A stretch of DNA of 64,000 bases, taken from NCBI RefSeq assembly GCF_020524285.1, contig NZ_JAIVKX010000009.1, positions 186,001-250,000 on the forward strand. Direction: 5' to 3'. The translations under genes and the position numbers were made by a program. This stretch comes from Alloyangia pacifica. GTDB lineage: Bacteria > Pseudomonadota > Alphaproteobacteria > Rhodobacterales > Rhodobacteraceae. Position 1 is the first letter of the stretch; each line of letters begins with the position of its first letter. A model generated the notes under the pieces. The model was not told the origin of the DNA. It saw nothing but the letters and a program-made list of their open reading frames with translations, and did no database searches. Of the stretch, positions 16,447-25,593 are shown in pieces.

Positions 16447-16901
16447 TGGAACGCCCCCGCTACCTTGAAGAGATCGAGATCGGCGAGGTCCGCGAGACCT
16501 ACGGCCGCACGATCACCGAGACCGATTTCGTCGTCCACGCCGGGCACACCGGCGACTTCTTCCCGCACCACATGGACGCCGAGTTCATGGCCAAGTCCGA
16601 GTTCGGCGGCCGCATCGCCCATGGCACGATGATCTTCGCCATCGGCGTCGGGCTGACCGCGACCGAGATCAATCCGCTGGCCTTCTCCTACGGCTACGAC
16701 CGGCTGCGCTTTGTCCGGCCCGTCTTCATCGGCGACACCATCCGCACCCGCATCACCGCCGCCCGCAAGGAAGACGACCCCAAGCGTCCGCAGTCCGGCA
16801 AGCTCTTCGAGACGGTGCAGGTGCTGAACCAGCGAGACGAGGTGGTGCTGGCCTGCGAGCACATCTACGTGGTGCAGAAGAAGGAGGTCGCCGCGGCATG
16901 A
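16446..16901 (+). CDS. MaoC family (R)-hydratase/dehydratase
   Basis: A 151-residue hot-dog-fold protein of the MaoC family, which hydrates enoyl-CoA thioesters or carries out related dehydrations. The catalytic Asp/His region is TGDFFPHHMDAEF, followed by FGGRIAHGTMIFAIGVGL, which matches the conserved GRIAHG of the family. The ATG overlaps the oxidoreductase stop, and its own end overlaps the next gene by 4 bp. A CoA-thioester enzyme inside a sugar-acid operon is unexpected. With the CaiB-type transferase under the same regulator it suggests that part of the pathway runs on CoA esters. Confidence 0.9.
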   Translation: MERPRYLEEIEIGEVRETYGRTITETDFVVHAGHTGDFFPHHMDAEFMAKSEFGGRIAHGTMIFAIGVGLTATEINPLAFSYGYDRLRFVRPVFIGDTIRTRITAARKEDDPKRPQSGKLFETVQVLNQRDEVVLACEHIYVVQKKEVAAA

Positions 16902-18169
16902 CACGGATCACCGGCCTGCGCACATGGGATCTGCGCTTCCCCTCGGAGGGTGGTCTCGACGGCTCCGACGCGATGAACCCCGACCCGGTCTATTCGGCCG
17001 CCTACGTGACTCTGGAGACCGACGGCGGGCACGAGGGCCACGGGCTGACCTTCACCATCGGGCGCGGCAACGAGCTTTGCGTCGCCGCCATCGAGGCGCT
17101 GAAGGGACAGGTGATCGGCCGCGACACCGACGACATCCGCGCCAACCCCGGCGCCTTCTGGCGCGAAATCACCGGCGACAGCCAGCTGCGCTGGGTCGGG
17201 CCGGAAAAAGGCGTCATCCACCTCGCGACCGGCGCACTGGTCAACGCGGTCTGGGATCTCATGGCGCGCGAGGCCGGGCTGCCGGTCTGGCGTTTCGTCT
17301 CCGAGATGAGCCCCGAGGAGCTCGCCCGCATTCCCGACTACCGCTACATGACCGATTTCCTCGACCCGGCACAGGCGCTGGAGCTTCTGCAGGAGGCCGC
17401 ACGCGGCAAGCCCGCCCGCATCGCCACGCTGCTCGAGGAGGGCTATCCCTGCTACACCACCTCGGCGGGCTGGCTGGGCTATCCCGACGACAAGCTGCGG
17501 CGGCTCTGCCGCGAGGCCGGGGCGCAGGGCTTCACCCATGTGAAGATGAAGGTGGGCCGCGATCTGCAGGATGACATCCGCCGCCTGACCATCTTCCGCG
17601 AGGAGCTGGGCCCGGACGTCACGCTGATGATCGACGCCAACCAGGTCTGGGAGGTGCCGCAGGCCATCGACTGGGTGAACCGCCTGTCCTTTGCCAAGCC
17701 GTGGTTCATCGAGGAACCGACGAGCCCCGATGACATCCTCGGGCACAGGGCGATCCGCGAGGGCGTCGCCCCGGTCAAGGTGGCGACCGGCGAGATGTGC
17801 CAGAACCGGGTGATGTTCAAGCAGTTCATCGCTTCGGGCGCGATCGACGTGGTGCAGATCGACGCCTGTCGGCTCGGCGGGCTCAACGAGGTCTTTGCCG
17901 TGCAGCTGATGGCCGCCAAGGCCGGGCTGCCGGTCTGGCCGCACGCGGGCGGGGTCGGCCTGTGCGAATACGTGCAGCACCTGAGCATGATCGACTACGT
18001 GGCGGTCTGCGGCGCGAAGGACGACCGCCGCACCGAATACGTCGACCACCTGCACGAGCATTTCACCGATCCCTGCGTGCTGCGCGGCGGCGCCTATATG
18101 GCGCCCTCCGCCCCCGGCTTCTCGATCGAGATCAAGGACGCCACACGCCGCGCTTTTGCGGTGGACTGA
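16898..18169 (+). CDS. L-fuconate dehydratase-like enolase superfamily protein
   Basis: A 423-residue mandelate racemase / muconate lactonizing superfamily enzyme closely resembling L-fuconate dehydratase. Its catalytic set aligns with the Xanthomonas FucD residues at a constant offset of two: Lys216 and Lys218 (HVKMKVG), metal ligands Asp246 (MIDANQ), Glu272 (FIEEPTSPDD) and Glu299 (VATGEM), and His349 (WPHAGGVGLCEYVQHLSM). FucD dehydrates L-fuconate to 2-keto-3-deoxy-L-fuconate in the non-phosphorylating fucose route. Substrate could also be a stereochemically related sugar acid. The gene ends the operon; the later dehydrogenase and hydrolase of the fucose route are not in this window. Confidence 0.88.
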   Translation: MTRITGLRTWDLRFPSEGGLDGSDAMNPDPVYSAAYVTLETDGGHEGHGLTFTIGRGNELCVAAIEALKGQVIGRDTDDIRANPGAFWREITGDSQLRWVGPEKGVIHLATGALVNAVWDLMAREAGLPVWRFVSEMSPEELARIPDYRYMTDFLDPAQALELLQEAARGKPARIATLLEEGYPCYTTSAGWLGYPDDKLRRLCREAGAQGFTHVKMKVGRDLQDDIRRLTIFREELGPDVTLMIDANQVWEVPQAIDWVNRLSFAKPWFIEEPTSPDDILGHRAIREGVAPVKVATGEMCQNRVMFKQFIASGAIDVVQIDACRLGGLNEVFAVQLMAAKAGLPVWPHAGGVGLCEYVQHLSMIDYVAVCGAKDDRRTEYVDHLHEHFTDPCVLRGGAYMAPSAPGFSIEIKDATRRAFAVD

Positions 18170-18206
18170 AGAAGGCTGATCCGGGCGCAGGCCCTGCTGC
18201 CGCACC

Positions 18207-19412
18207 TCAGAACTGGTAGGCGGCCTGGAACCAGAGCCGCGTCTGATCCTGCGGCGTGCTGCCCTCGGGCTTCGAGAGGATGTGCGACAGGGCGATCTCG
18301 CCGAGGAAATTCCCCTGTAGCGTCCGCACGCCCCAGTTGGCGCTCGACCATTCGTCGCGGTCGCCCGAGAACACCGCGCTGCCCATGTTCCGCAACCGGC
18401 CGCCATCAACGGCGACGAAGCCCTGTGTCCGGCGCAGCGCGCCCGTCGACATGTCCGGCGGCTGGAAGTCCCGCGCCAGCTCGACCCGCCCGCCGAGGCA
18501 CTGGTCGCCCATCACGTAGCTGCGGTCGAAGCCGCGCGCATAGGCATTGGTGCCATAGCCGCAGCGCTGCGAGACCGGCAGGCTGTCGCGGGTGAACTGC
18601 CCGATCACCCCGGCGTTCACGTAGGTCGCGGGCTGCACCGGAATCGAAACCTCTGCACTGAAGGCCACGCGCAGAAACTCCGGCGTCACCCCGCGTGCGC
18701 TCGGCAGCGGATTGTCTGCCTCGGAGGCGCCGAAGCCCGACAACCCCTTGGTCACCGCTAGCGCAAGACGGCGGCGGAAAGCGAAGGGCTTGCCACTGTC
18801 GTAGGTCAGCGCCAGCCGCAGCAGCCGCAGATCCTCGTCCGCCACCTCGAGCCCCATCATCTCGTCCGCGTGCGATTTCGCCGCGAACTCGAACGATCCG
18901 GTCAGCTTGTCCTCGCCCAGCGTCCAGACATGGCGCAGCCCCAGCGCCATGGTCTCGCGCTCGCCGGTCACGTCGAGCGGCATGAGGCGCTCGGTTCCGA
19001 GCAGGTAATCGCCGTAGTCGTAGTTCACGTAGAGCGTCGTGCCGGTGCCGAGCCCGAGCCGATAGCCCAGCCCACCCGCGCGCAGTTCGGGGCCGCCGTC
19101 GATATCGGGCCCGCCGAGCACGCCAAGCACGTCAATCTGGCTGCCATATTCCGTCGCGAAGGGAAATGAGACGCCCAAAGAGCCGACGTAGCGCCCGATC
19201 GGGTCCGAGCCTGTGGACGAAATTGTGGCGACCGCGGTCAATTCCTCGACCTTGCGGATTTGCGAGGTTGATCCCCTGTCCACGCCGGTCACCGGATCGA
19301 CAACAAAATCCGCAAAGAATGCCTGTGCCCGCGCCTCGCCCCCCGAAAGGAGCACAAGTAACCACACGACAGTAAAGGCAAAACGCATAGAAAATTCTAA
19401 TGATCCCGGCAT
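18207..19412 (-). CDS. Omp85/TpsB-like outer-membrane beta-barrel without POTRA domains
   Basis: A 401-residue exported protein. After the signal peptide (hydrophobic FAFTVVWLLVLLSGG, then EARAQA) the chain is a run of amphipathic strands ending in WFQAAYQF, a C-terminal aromatic residue as in outer-membrane barrels. AYARGFDRSYVMGDQCLGG resembles the conserved loop-6 RGF/Y motif of ShlB/FhaC-type two-partner transporters, and GGRVELARDFQPP follows as in that family. Usual TpsB proteins are about 550 residues with two POTRA domains; here there is no room for them. No TpsA exoprotein gene is adjacent. The start could also be the Met at 19388. It is divergent from a winged-helix regulator gene. 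Confidence 0.7.
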   Translation of the reverse strand: MPGSLEFSMRFAFTVVWLLVLLSGGEARAQAFFADFVVDPVTGVDRGSTSQIRKVEELTAVATISSTGSDPIGRYVGSLGVSFPFATEYGSQIDVLGVLGGPDIDGGPELRAGGLGYRLGLGTGTTLYVNYDYGDYLLGTERLMPLDVTGERETMALGLRHVWTLGEDKLTGSFEFAAKSHADEMMGLEVADEDLRLLRLALTYDSGKPFAFRRRLALAVTKGLSGFGASEADNPLPSARGVTPEFLRVAFSAEVSIPVQPATYVNAGVIGQFTRDSLPVSQRCGYGTNAYARGFDRSYVMGDQCLGGRVELARDFQPPDMSTGALRRTQGFVAVDGGRLRNMGSAVFSGDRDEWSSANWGVRTLQGNFLGEIALSHILSKPEGSTPQDQTRLWFQAAYQF

Positions 19413-19583
19413 GCTGAATGGTGTCCTTTCACGGCATACTGTTGGCGCGATGCTTTTGAGTCCGGGAAGGAATTCAACGGGAGGCGAAATTGCGAAAGCT
19501 ATGGTAATCTACCACCAATTGATAAGAAATGAATAATTTCCACGCGGGGTTCGATACAAGCTGCCGCAAATTCGGGGGTCGCC

Positions 19584-21239
19584 ATTACCAACGCCCAACA
19601 GTTTTCCCAGATCACCTTTGCAGAGGATTTCAGCTCCGCGCAGACCAGCGGCGGTCAGACCCTGCGTTTCACCCGGTCCGAGGCGCGGGCGCTCGCCCTG
19701 CTCACCCGCCATCCCGACAGGATTTCCACGCGCGAGATGCTGCTCGACGCGCTGACCGAGGTCGGCTCGGACCGCAGCGAGCGGAATATCGACTTCGTCA
19801 TCAACCGGCTGCGCCGCAAGCTCGCCGACAACGCCCGGAGCCCCCGGTTCATCGCCACTCGCTACGGCGAAGGCTACGTCTGGGTCGCCGGACCGCCGGC
19901 GATGCTGCGCGATCCGGCCCGGGCCGACCTGCTGGTCGGGCCGCTGAACGGGCTCGACATGCTCGGCACGCTGCGGCCCCGCGCGGAGCGTTTCGCCAAG
20001 ACCCTGCACGAGGTGGTCAAGGATGAGATCCCCGACGGGCAGAGCGTGATCTTCATGCCCGACGCCCTGCCGCGCGCGGGCACCGCCGGCCAGGGGCCGA
20101 GCAAGATGATCGAGCTGACCTTCTTCGCCGAGGACGGCGCGGTGCACTGCGTGACCGCGGTCAAGCAGTTCGACACCGCCCGCCTGCTGTCGGTCGGACG
20201 CGTCGGGCTCGAGGACGACGGCCATGCGCTGCTGACCGACCCCGCGGCCATGCGCGGCTTCATCCGGCGTCTGCTCAACGAGGCCTGGCACGCCAAGGCC
20301 GGGGCGACCGACGCCGACGCGCCGCTGCCGGTGTCGATGTACACGGCGGGTTTCTGGAAGATGGACAGCAGCGCCACGGCGACCGAGAGCCTCGCCAAGC
20401 TGACCGCCAAGGCCGAGTCGATCGACCGCAAGTATCTCACCGAGTGGCGCCAGTCCGAGCGCAGGATCATAGAGCTGCAGGACGCCGCCCCCGAGGATGC
20501 AAGCCTGCGGATCATGCACGCGGCGCATCTGCACACGAAATACATCATGCTCGGCCACAAGCTCTTTGCAGATGGCGTCGACGAGCGTGCCGCGGACGAG
20601 GCGGCGATCGAGGCGCTGGTGACCTCGGCCCTGCCGAATGTTCAGGACACGCCGGACCTCGCGATCATGGCGGCAAAGCTGCTGCATTTCCTCGACCGCG
20701 GCTACGACGAGCTGGCCGTCGGGATCGCAGAGCAGGCCTATCGCGCCAGCCTTTCGGTGACCTCGACCCTGCCGCTGATCGGGCAGCTGCGCGCCTTCAT
20801 GGGAAGGATTGATGCCGCAATTCCCTGTATCGAGCAGGTGCTGCAACTGCTCGAGCCGGGCTCCAGGCCGTATCTTTACGCGCTGACCATCAAGTGCCAG
20901 ATCCTCGTCGCCTCCGGCAACCGCGACGCGCTCGGCGACGCCAAGCGCCAGCTCTACAGCGTCTCGGTCCTGGCGCCGCTGTTCTTCGAACCGCTCTTCG
21001 GTGATCCGGACAACCCCACGCTGCGCGGCCGGCTGGCCTCCAGGGCCATGTCCCGGCGCATGGCGCTCGGCTGTCTCAAACACGCCGACTATGTCTCGGC
21101 CCGGCTTTTTGCCGTGGAGGAGCACCGCAACAATGCGATCCACAGCCCGCTGGCGCTGGTCTGCCGCCGCTTCGGGCCCGAGGCGGTGCCGCCCGAGATC
21201 GCCGCGCGCTACCCGGCGATGATGGCGCGTCTTTGCTGA
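19584..21239 (+). CDS. OmpR-type winged-helix regulator with helical repeat C-terminus (start uncertain)
   Basis: The protein has an N-terminal OmpR/PhoB-type winged helix (RFTRSEARALALLTRHPD, then NIDFVINRLRRKL and RYGEGYVW) and no receiver domain. About 400 helical residues follow that look TPR-like. The first ATG in frame (19737) would cut the winged helix in half. The conserved frame is open back to 19533 without ATG, GTG or TTG. An ATT at 19584 stands after a G-rich run and is used here as a provisional start. Alternatively the ATG at 19529 would be in frame if the G5 run at 19574-19578 had four bases. Architecture recalls HilA/CadC-like regulators. It is divergent from the barrel gene, its possible target. 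Confidence 0.72.
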   Translation: MTNAQQFSQITFAEDFSSAQTSGGQTLRFTRSEARALALLTRHPDRISTREMLLDALTEVGSDRSERNIDFVINRLRRKLADNARSPRFIATRYGEGYVWVAGPPAMLRDPARADLLVGPLNGLDMLGTLRPRAERFAKTLHEVVKDEIPDGQSVIFMPDALPRAGTAGQGPSKMIELTFFAEDGAVHCVTAVKQFDTARLLSVGRVGLEDDGHALLTDPAAMRGFIRRLLNEAWHAKAGATDADAPLPVSMYTAGFWKMDSSATATESLAKLTAKAESIDRKYLTEWRQSERRIIELQDAAPEDASLRIMHAAHLHTKYIMLGHKLFADGVDERAADEAAIEALVTSALPNVQDTPDLAIMAAKLLHFLDRGYDELAVGIAEQAYRASLSVTSTLPLIGQLRAFMGRIDAAIPCIEQVLQLLEPGSRPYLYALTIKCQILVASGNRDALGDAKRQLYSVSVLAPLFFEPLFGDPDNPTLRGRLASRAMSRRMALGCLKHADYVSARLFAVEEHRNNAIHSPLALVCRRFGPEAVPPEIAARYPAMMARLC

Positions 21240-21549
21240 TCGCCCCGTTGCGGCGCAAAAATCGCGGTCTGCAACAATTGCGCGAGAATCGTGGTGCAGG
21301 CTGGTCACCGGAGCAAAGGGCAGCTTCCGTCCCGCAAAGCTCCGACCTCGATCCGAAGCGCGGCCTCCTTGGTCCCGCCGCGCCTGCGGACCAGCGATCT
21401 GCCCGGCCCGAACCTTCTTCCGTGGCTCCACGCCGGGCAGATCGTCTCTTTTCAGGAAAGCGCCCCCTCAGGGAAGGGGTTGCCGGTGCAGGCCGGTGCT
21501 CCGGCGGGCAAGAGGCGCGCCTGCTCGGCGCGCCCCCCGGCTCTCGAGA
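21240..21549. other. Gene-free stretch with a 13-bp inverted repeat
   Basis: No gene is supported here. CGATCTGCCCGGC (21395-21407) is perfectly repeated in inverse as GCCGGGCAGATCG (21432-21444), giving a 13-bp stem with a 24-nt loop, followed on the plus strand by TCTCTTTTC. This may be a terminator or small structured RNA. A second inverted repeat, GGCGCGCC twice, lies near 21510-21530, just past the end of the convergent aminotransferase gene. Confidence 0.5.
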
Positions 21550-22674
21550 TCAGAGAACCTCGCCCATCACCTTGTCCAGACGCGCCACCGTGGCGTCCAC
21601 GTCCTTGAGCTTGTCGAGCCCGAAGAGGCCAAGGCGGAAGGTCGAGAAGCCCGCGGGCTCGTCCACCTGCAGCGGCACGCCGGCGGCGATCTGCGTGCCC
21701 TTAGCGGCAAAGGCGCGGCCCGACTGAACCTCGGGATCGGCGGTATAGCTGACCACCACGCCCGGCGCGCCGAAGCCTTCGGCGGCGACCGACACCACAC
21801 CCTTCGACGCCAGAAGCGCGCGCACCTTGCGGCCAAGCTCGAACTGTGCCGCCTTGGCCTCGGAGAAGCCGAACTCGCGGGTCTCGTTCATCGCGTCGCG
21901 GAACATGCGCAGCCCGTCCGTGGGCATGGTGGCGTGATAGGCATGGCCACCCGCCTCGTAGGCCGCGGTGATCTGACGCCACTTCTTGAGGTCCAGAGCG
22001 AAGCTGTCCGAGGTGGTTTCTTCCAGACGCGCCAGCGCGCGCTCGGACATCATCACGAGGCCTGCGCAGGGGGTCGAGCTCCATCCCTTCTGCGGGGCCG
22101 ACAGCAGCACGTCGACGCCGGTTTCCTTCATGTCGACCCAGGCGCAGCCCGAGGCGATGCAATCGAGCACCATCAGCGCGCCGACCTCATGCGCCGCCGC
22201 GGCCAGAGCGCTGATGTAATCGTCGGGCAGGATGATCCCGGCGGCGGTCTCCACGTGCGGCGCGAAAACGATGTCGGGCTGCTCGTCGCGGATCTTGGCG
22301 GTCACCTCCTCGATCGGCGCCGGGGCAAAGGGCACCTGGATGCCGTTGCCGGTGGCGCGGGCCTTCATCACGATGACATCGCCGCCGAATCCGCCGGCCT
22401 CGAAGATCTGGCTCCAGCGGAAGGAGAACCAGCCGTTGCGCACCACCAGCGCCTTTGCGCCGCGGCCGAACTGGCGGGCCACCGCCTCCATGCCGTAGCT
22501 GCCGCCGCCCGGCACCACGGCGATGCCGTCGGCACCGTAGACCTCGCGCAGCCCGGCCGAGATGTCGCGCATCACCTCCTGGAAGGCCGCCGACATGTGG
22601 TTGAGCGAGCGATCCGTGAAGACCACCGAGAATTCGTCGAGACCCGTCGGGTCCACATCCTTGCGCAGCGCCAT
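21550..22674 (-). CDS. Class V aminotransferase (alanine/serine-glyoxylate type)
   Basis: A 374-residue PLP-dependent class V (fold type I) aminotransferase. The PLP lysine is in LLSAPQKGWSS, the Asp that holds the pyridine nitrogen in MVLDCIASGCAWVDM, and the cofactor-binding start in VVPGGGSYGMEAVAR. The family includes alanine-, serine- and ureidoglycine-glyoxylate aminotransferases; which one cannot be decided. The ATG at 22674 is chosen for its excellent AAGGAGGTGGCC site; an upstream in-frame ATG at 22728 has none. Two Lrp-type regulators lie immediately upstream on the same strand and may control it. Confidence 0.9.
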   Translation of the reverse strand: MALRKDVDPTGLDEFSVVFTDRSLNHMSAAFQEVMRDISAGLREVYGADGIAVVPGGGSYGMEAVARQFGRGAKALVVRNGWFSFRWSQIFEAGGFGGDVIVMKARATGNGIQVPFAPAPIEEVTAKIRDEQPDIVFAPHVETAAGIILPDDYISALAAAAHEVGALMVLDCIASGCAWVDMKETGVDVLLSAPQKGWSSTPCAGLVMMSERALARLEETTSDSFALDLKKWRQITAAYEAGGHAYHATMPTDGLRMFRDAMNETREFGFSEAKAAQFELGRKVRALLASKGVVSVAAEGFGAPGVVVSYTADPEVQSGRAFAAKGTQIAAGVPLQVDEPAGFSTFRLGLFGLDKLKDVDATVARLDKVMGEVL

Positions 22675-22749
22675 GGCCACCTCCTTTGTTGTTGCGCAGG
22701 GGTTAGCGCGTTGCGCGCGGATTGGCAAAACCTCCGATGGTCGCGGGCG

Positions 22750-23205
22750 TCAGAGCGGCCCGGGACGGCGCTCCTCGGTCAGCACCACGTTGGCCTCGAC
22801 CCGGCCCACACCGGGCAGGGTCATGATCCGCCGCCGCAGCACCCGTTCGAAATCGGGAATGTCGCGCGCCACCACCCGCAGGCGGTAGTCGAAGGCGCCG
22901 AGCACGTGCTCGACAATCTGCACTTCGGGAATGGCCGAAACAGCCCGCTCGAAGTCCTCGAGGCTGACGCGCCCCTTGGTGGCAAGCTTCACGCCGAGAA
23001 AGACGGTGACGCCAAACCCCAGCGCTTCGAGGTCGAGATCGAGCCGCGGTTTACGGAAGACGCCCATCTCGCGCAGCCGCTGGATGCGCCGCCAGCAGGC
23101 GGGCTGCGAGAGGCCGAGCTGCCGCCCCAGCGCCCCGGCGCTGGCACCCGCGTCCTTGGCCAGCGCCAGAACCAGCGCGCGGTCGGTGTCGTCGAGGTCG
23201 ATCAT
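22750..23205 (-). CDS. Lrp/AsnC family transcriptional regulator (second of pair)
   Basis: A 151-residue Lrp/AsnC protein. The N-terminal HTH includes SAGALGRQLGLSQPACWRRI and the C-terminal RAM (ACT-like) domain spans about residues 65-145, with HVLGAFDYRLRVVARD as the conserved ligand-binding segment. Its ATG overlaps the stop of the first regulator by 4 bp (ATGA), so the two are made together, possibly as a hetero-oligomer. The RAM domain would sense an amino acid. Confidence 0.93.
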   Translation of the reverse strand: MIDLDDTDRALVLALAKDAGASAGALGRQLGLSQPACWRRIQRLREMGVFRKPRLDLDLEALGFGVTVFLGVKLATKGRVSLEDFERAVSAIPEVQIVEHVLGAFDYRLRVVARDIPDFERVLRRRIMTLPGVGRVEANVVLTEERRPGPL

Positions 23206-23657
23206 AGGGGCACCGTCTCGTCGGATTTCACCAGCGCCACGTGCATCAGCGCCTCGATGTCCGAGATATGCGGCAGGGTGAGGATCTGGCCCCGGTAGAG
23301 CTGCTGGTAATGCGCCAGGTCGCGGGCGATGACCGCCAGACGCACGTCGATCGAGCCGAGGAAGGTCTGGATCTCGATCACCTCGGGCACCTGCCGCGCC
23401 GCCGCGATGAATTCGTCGAAGGCGCTGGCGACGGTCTTGTCGAGCGCCACGCGCAGCGAGACCTCCAGATCATATCCCAGGGCGGGCCAGTGGATCACCC
23501 CGCGCGTGCCGCGCAGCACGCCCTTCTCGCGCATCGCCGCGAGTCGCCGCGCCAGGGTCGAGGGCGTGACCCCTGCCCGCTCGGCCAGTTCGGCCCCGGG
23601 CAGGTCCGGCGCCGCCTGGAACTGGCGCAGGATGCGCCGGTCGGTGTCGTCGAGCAT
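23202..23657 (-). CDS. Lrp/AsnC family transcriptional regulator (first of pair)
   Basis: A 151-residue Lrp/AsnC protein of exactly the same length as its downstream partner but clearly divergent from it. HTH: GAELAERAGVTPSTLARRLA; RAM domain with IQTFLGSIDVRLAVIARDL. It is divergent from ilvC with a 177-bp spacer containing AT-rich DNA and a palindrome, so regulation of ilvC by branched-chain amino acids is plausible. The tandem pair upstream of a class V aminotransferase and beside ilvC suggests amino-acid-responsive control of both. Confidence 0.93.
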   Translation of the reverse strand: MLDDTDRRILRQFQAAPDLPGAELAERAGVTPSTLARRLAAMREKGVLRGTRGVIHWPALGYDLEVSLRVALDKTVASAFDEFIAAARQVPEVIEIQTFLGSIDVRLAVIARDLAHYQQLYRGQILTLPHISDIEALMHVALVKSDETVPL

Positions 23658-23674
23658 GTTTTCGCCGTTAATTC

Positions 23675-24857
<1,183 letters not shown>

Positions 24858-24881
24858 TCGGGATTGCCCGAACAGACGAAA

Positions 24882-24912
24882 GGCGCGGGAAATCCCGCGC
24901 CTTTTTCTTTTT
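24882..24912 (+). terminator. Rho-independent terminator of ilvC
   Basis: GGCGCGGG (24882-24889) and CCCGCGCC (24894-24901) form an 8-bp stem with a tetraloop, followed by TTTTTCTTTTT. This is the most canonical terminator in the window. Confidence 0.95.
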
Positions 24913-24951
24913 CGGCTAGGTGTCTTGCGCATCGCGAGCCACGCGAGCGCC

Positions 24952-25116
24952 TCAGTCCTTCTTCTTCGCCTCGTTCTGCGCCTTCATGCGCGCCAGAAGC
25001 TCTTCCTTGCTCGCCTTGCCGCCGGTGCCGGCCTTGCCCTCGCGCTTGAGGTCTTCCGCCTTGAATTTCGGCTTGTTCGAACCGGCGCGCGCGCCGCCCA
25101 TCTTGCTGTAGTCCAT
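24952..25116 (-). CDS. Small Lys-rich hypothetical protein (54 aa)
   Basis: A 54-codon gene with ATG at 25116 and a good GGAAAGGA site. The product starts MDYSKMGGARAGSNKPKF and ends LLARMKAQNEAKKKD. It is highly charged and lysine-rich, with a helical C-terminal half and no membrane segment or cysteine. It lies downstream of the OsmC gene on the same strand and converges on the ilvC terminator. I recall similar small proteins in Rhodobacteraceae but no known function. A nucleic-acid or ribosome association is only a guess from its charge. Confidence 0.75.
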   Translation of the reverse strand: MDYSKMGGARAGSNKPKFKAEDLKREGKAGTGGKASKEELLARMKAQNEAKKKD

Positions 25117-25202
25117 GACACGATCCTTTCCGCTGCCACGAAGATGACGTCACATGCCCCATCCGGCGCGGCTTCACAAGCGGCGCGCGGGGCATGGCCG
25201 CC

Positions 25203-25577
25203 TCACTCCAGGGTGATCTTGCAGTTGAGCGTATTGCTGACCGTGCAGATCGACTTCGCCTCGCGCAGCATCTCCTCGGGCAGTTCGCCCTCGATACGGC
25301 AGACCATCGACTCGATCCGCCCCGGCGCATCGAGCGATTTCTCGGCGGTCACCTTGATCGCATAGGCGGGCAGCGCCACGTCCTCGCGCTTGGCGACGAT
25401 GCGCAGCGATTCCACGAGGCAATGCGCCACCGACGCCATCAGGGTCAGTACCGGCTTGTCGTAGGGCGGATGCGGCAGCGGCTCGGCGCCCTCGCCCGAG
25501 ACGAAGCGCACAGGACCTTCGGGGGCGAAGAGCACCGAGACCGGGCCGAAGCGCTTGGGACGGAGTTTCAGGGCCAT
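25203..25577 (-). CDS. OsmC family protein
   Basis: A 124-residue OsmC/Ohr-fold protein. The central LMASVAHCLVESLRIVAKR helix carries the first conserved Cys region and the C-terminal SICTVSNTLNC the second. Members are thiol-dependent peroxidases or uncharacterised relatives. It starts 16 bp after dctM, with AGGAAAGG before its ATG, so it is probably co-transcribed with the TRAP genes, though a functional connection is not evident. The organic-hydroperoxide activity of true Ohr proteins cannot be assumed here. Confidence 0.85.
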   Translation of the reverse strand: MALKLRPKRFGPVSVLFAPEGPVRFVSGEGAEPLPHPPYDKPVLTLMASVAHCLVESLRIVAKREDVALPAYAIKVTAEKSLDAPGRIESMVCRIEGELPEEMLREAKSICTVSNTLNCKITLE

Positions 25578-25593
25578 GTGGGAAAACCTTTCC

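Noticed and set aside
21240-21549. Possible small gene in the region between the winged-helix gene and the aminotransferase
   Set aside because: Frames are short or shadow-like and lack a ribosome-binding site. Inverted repeats better explain the structure seen.
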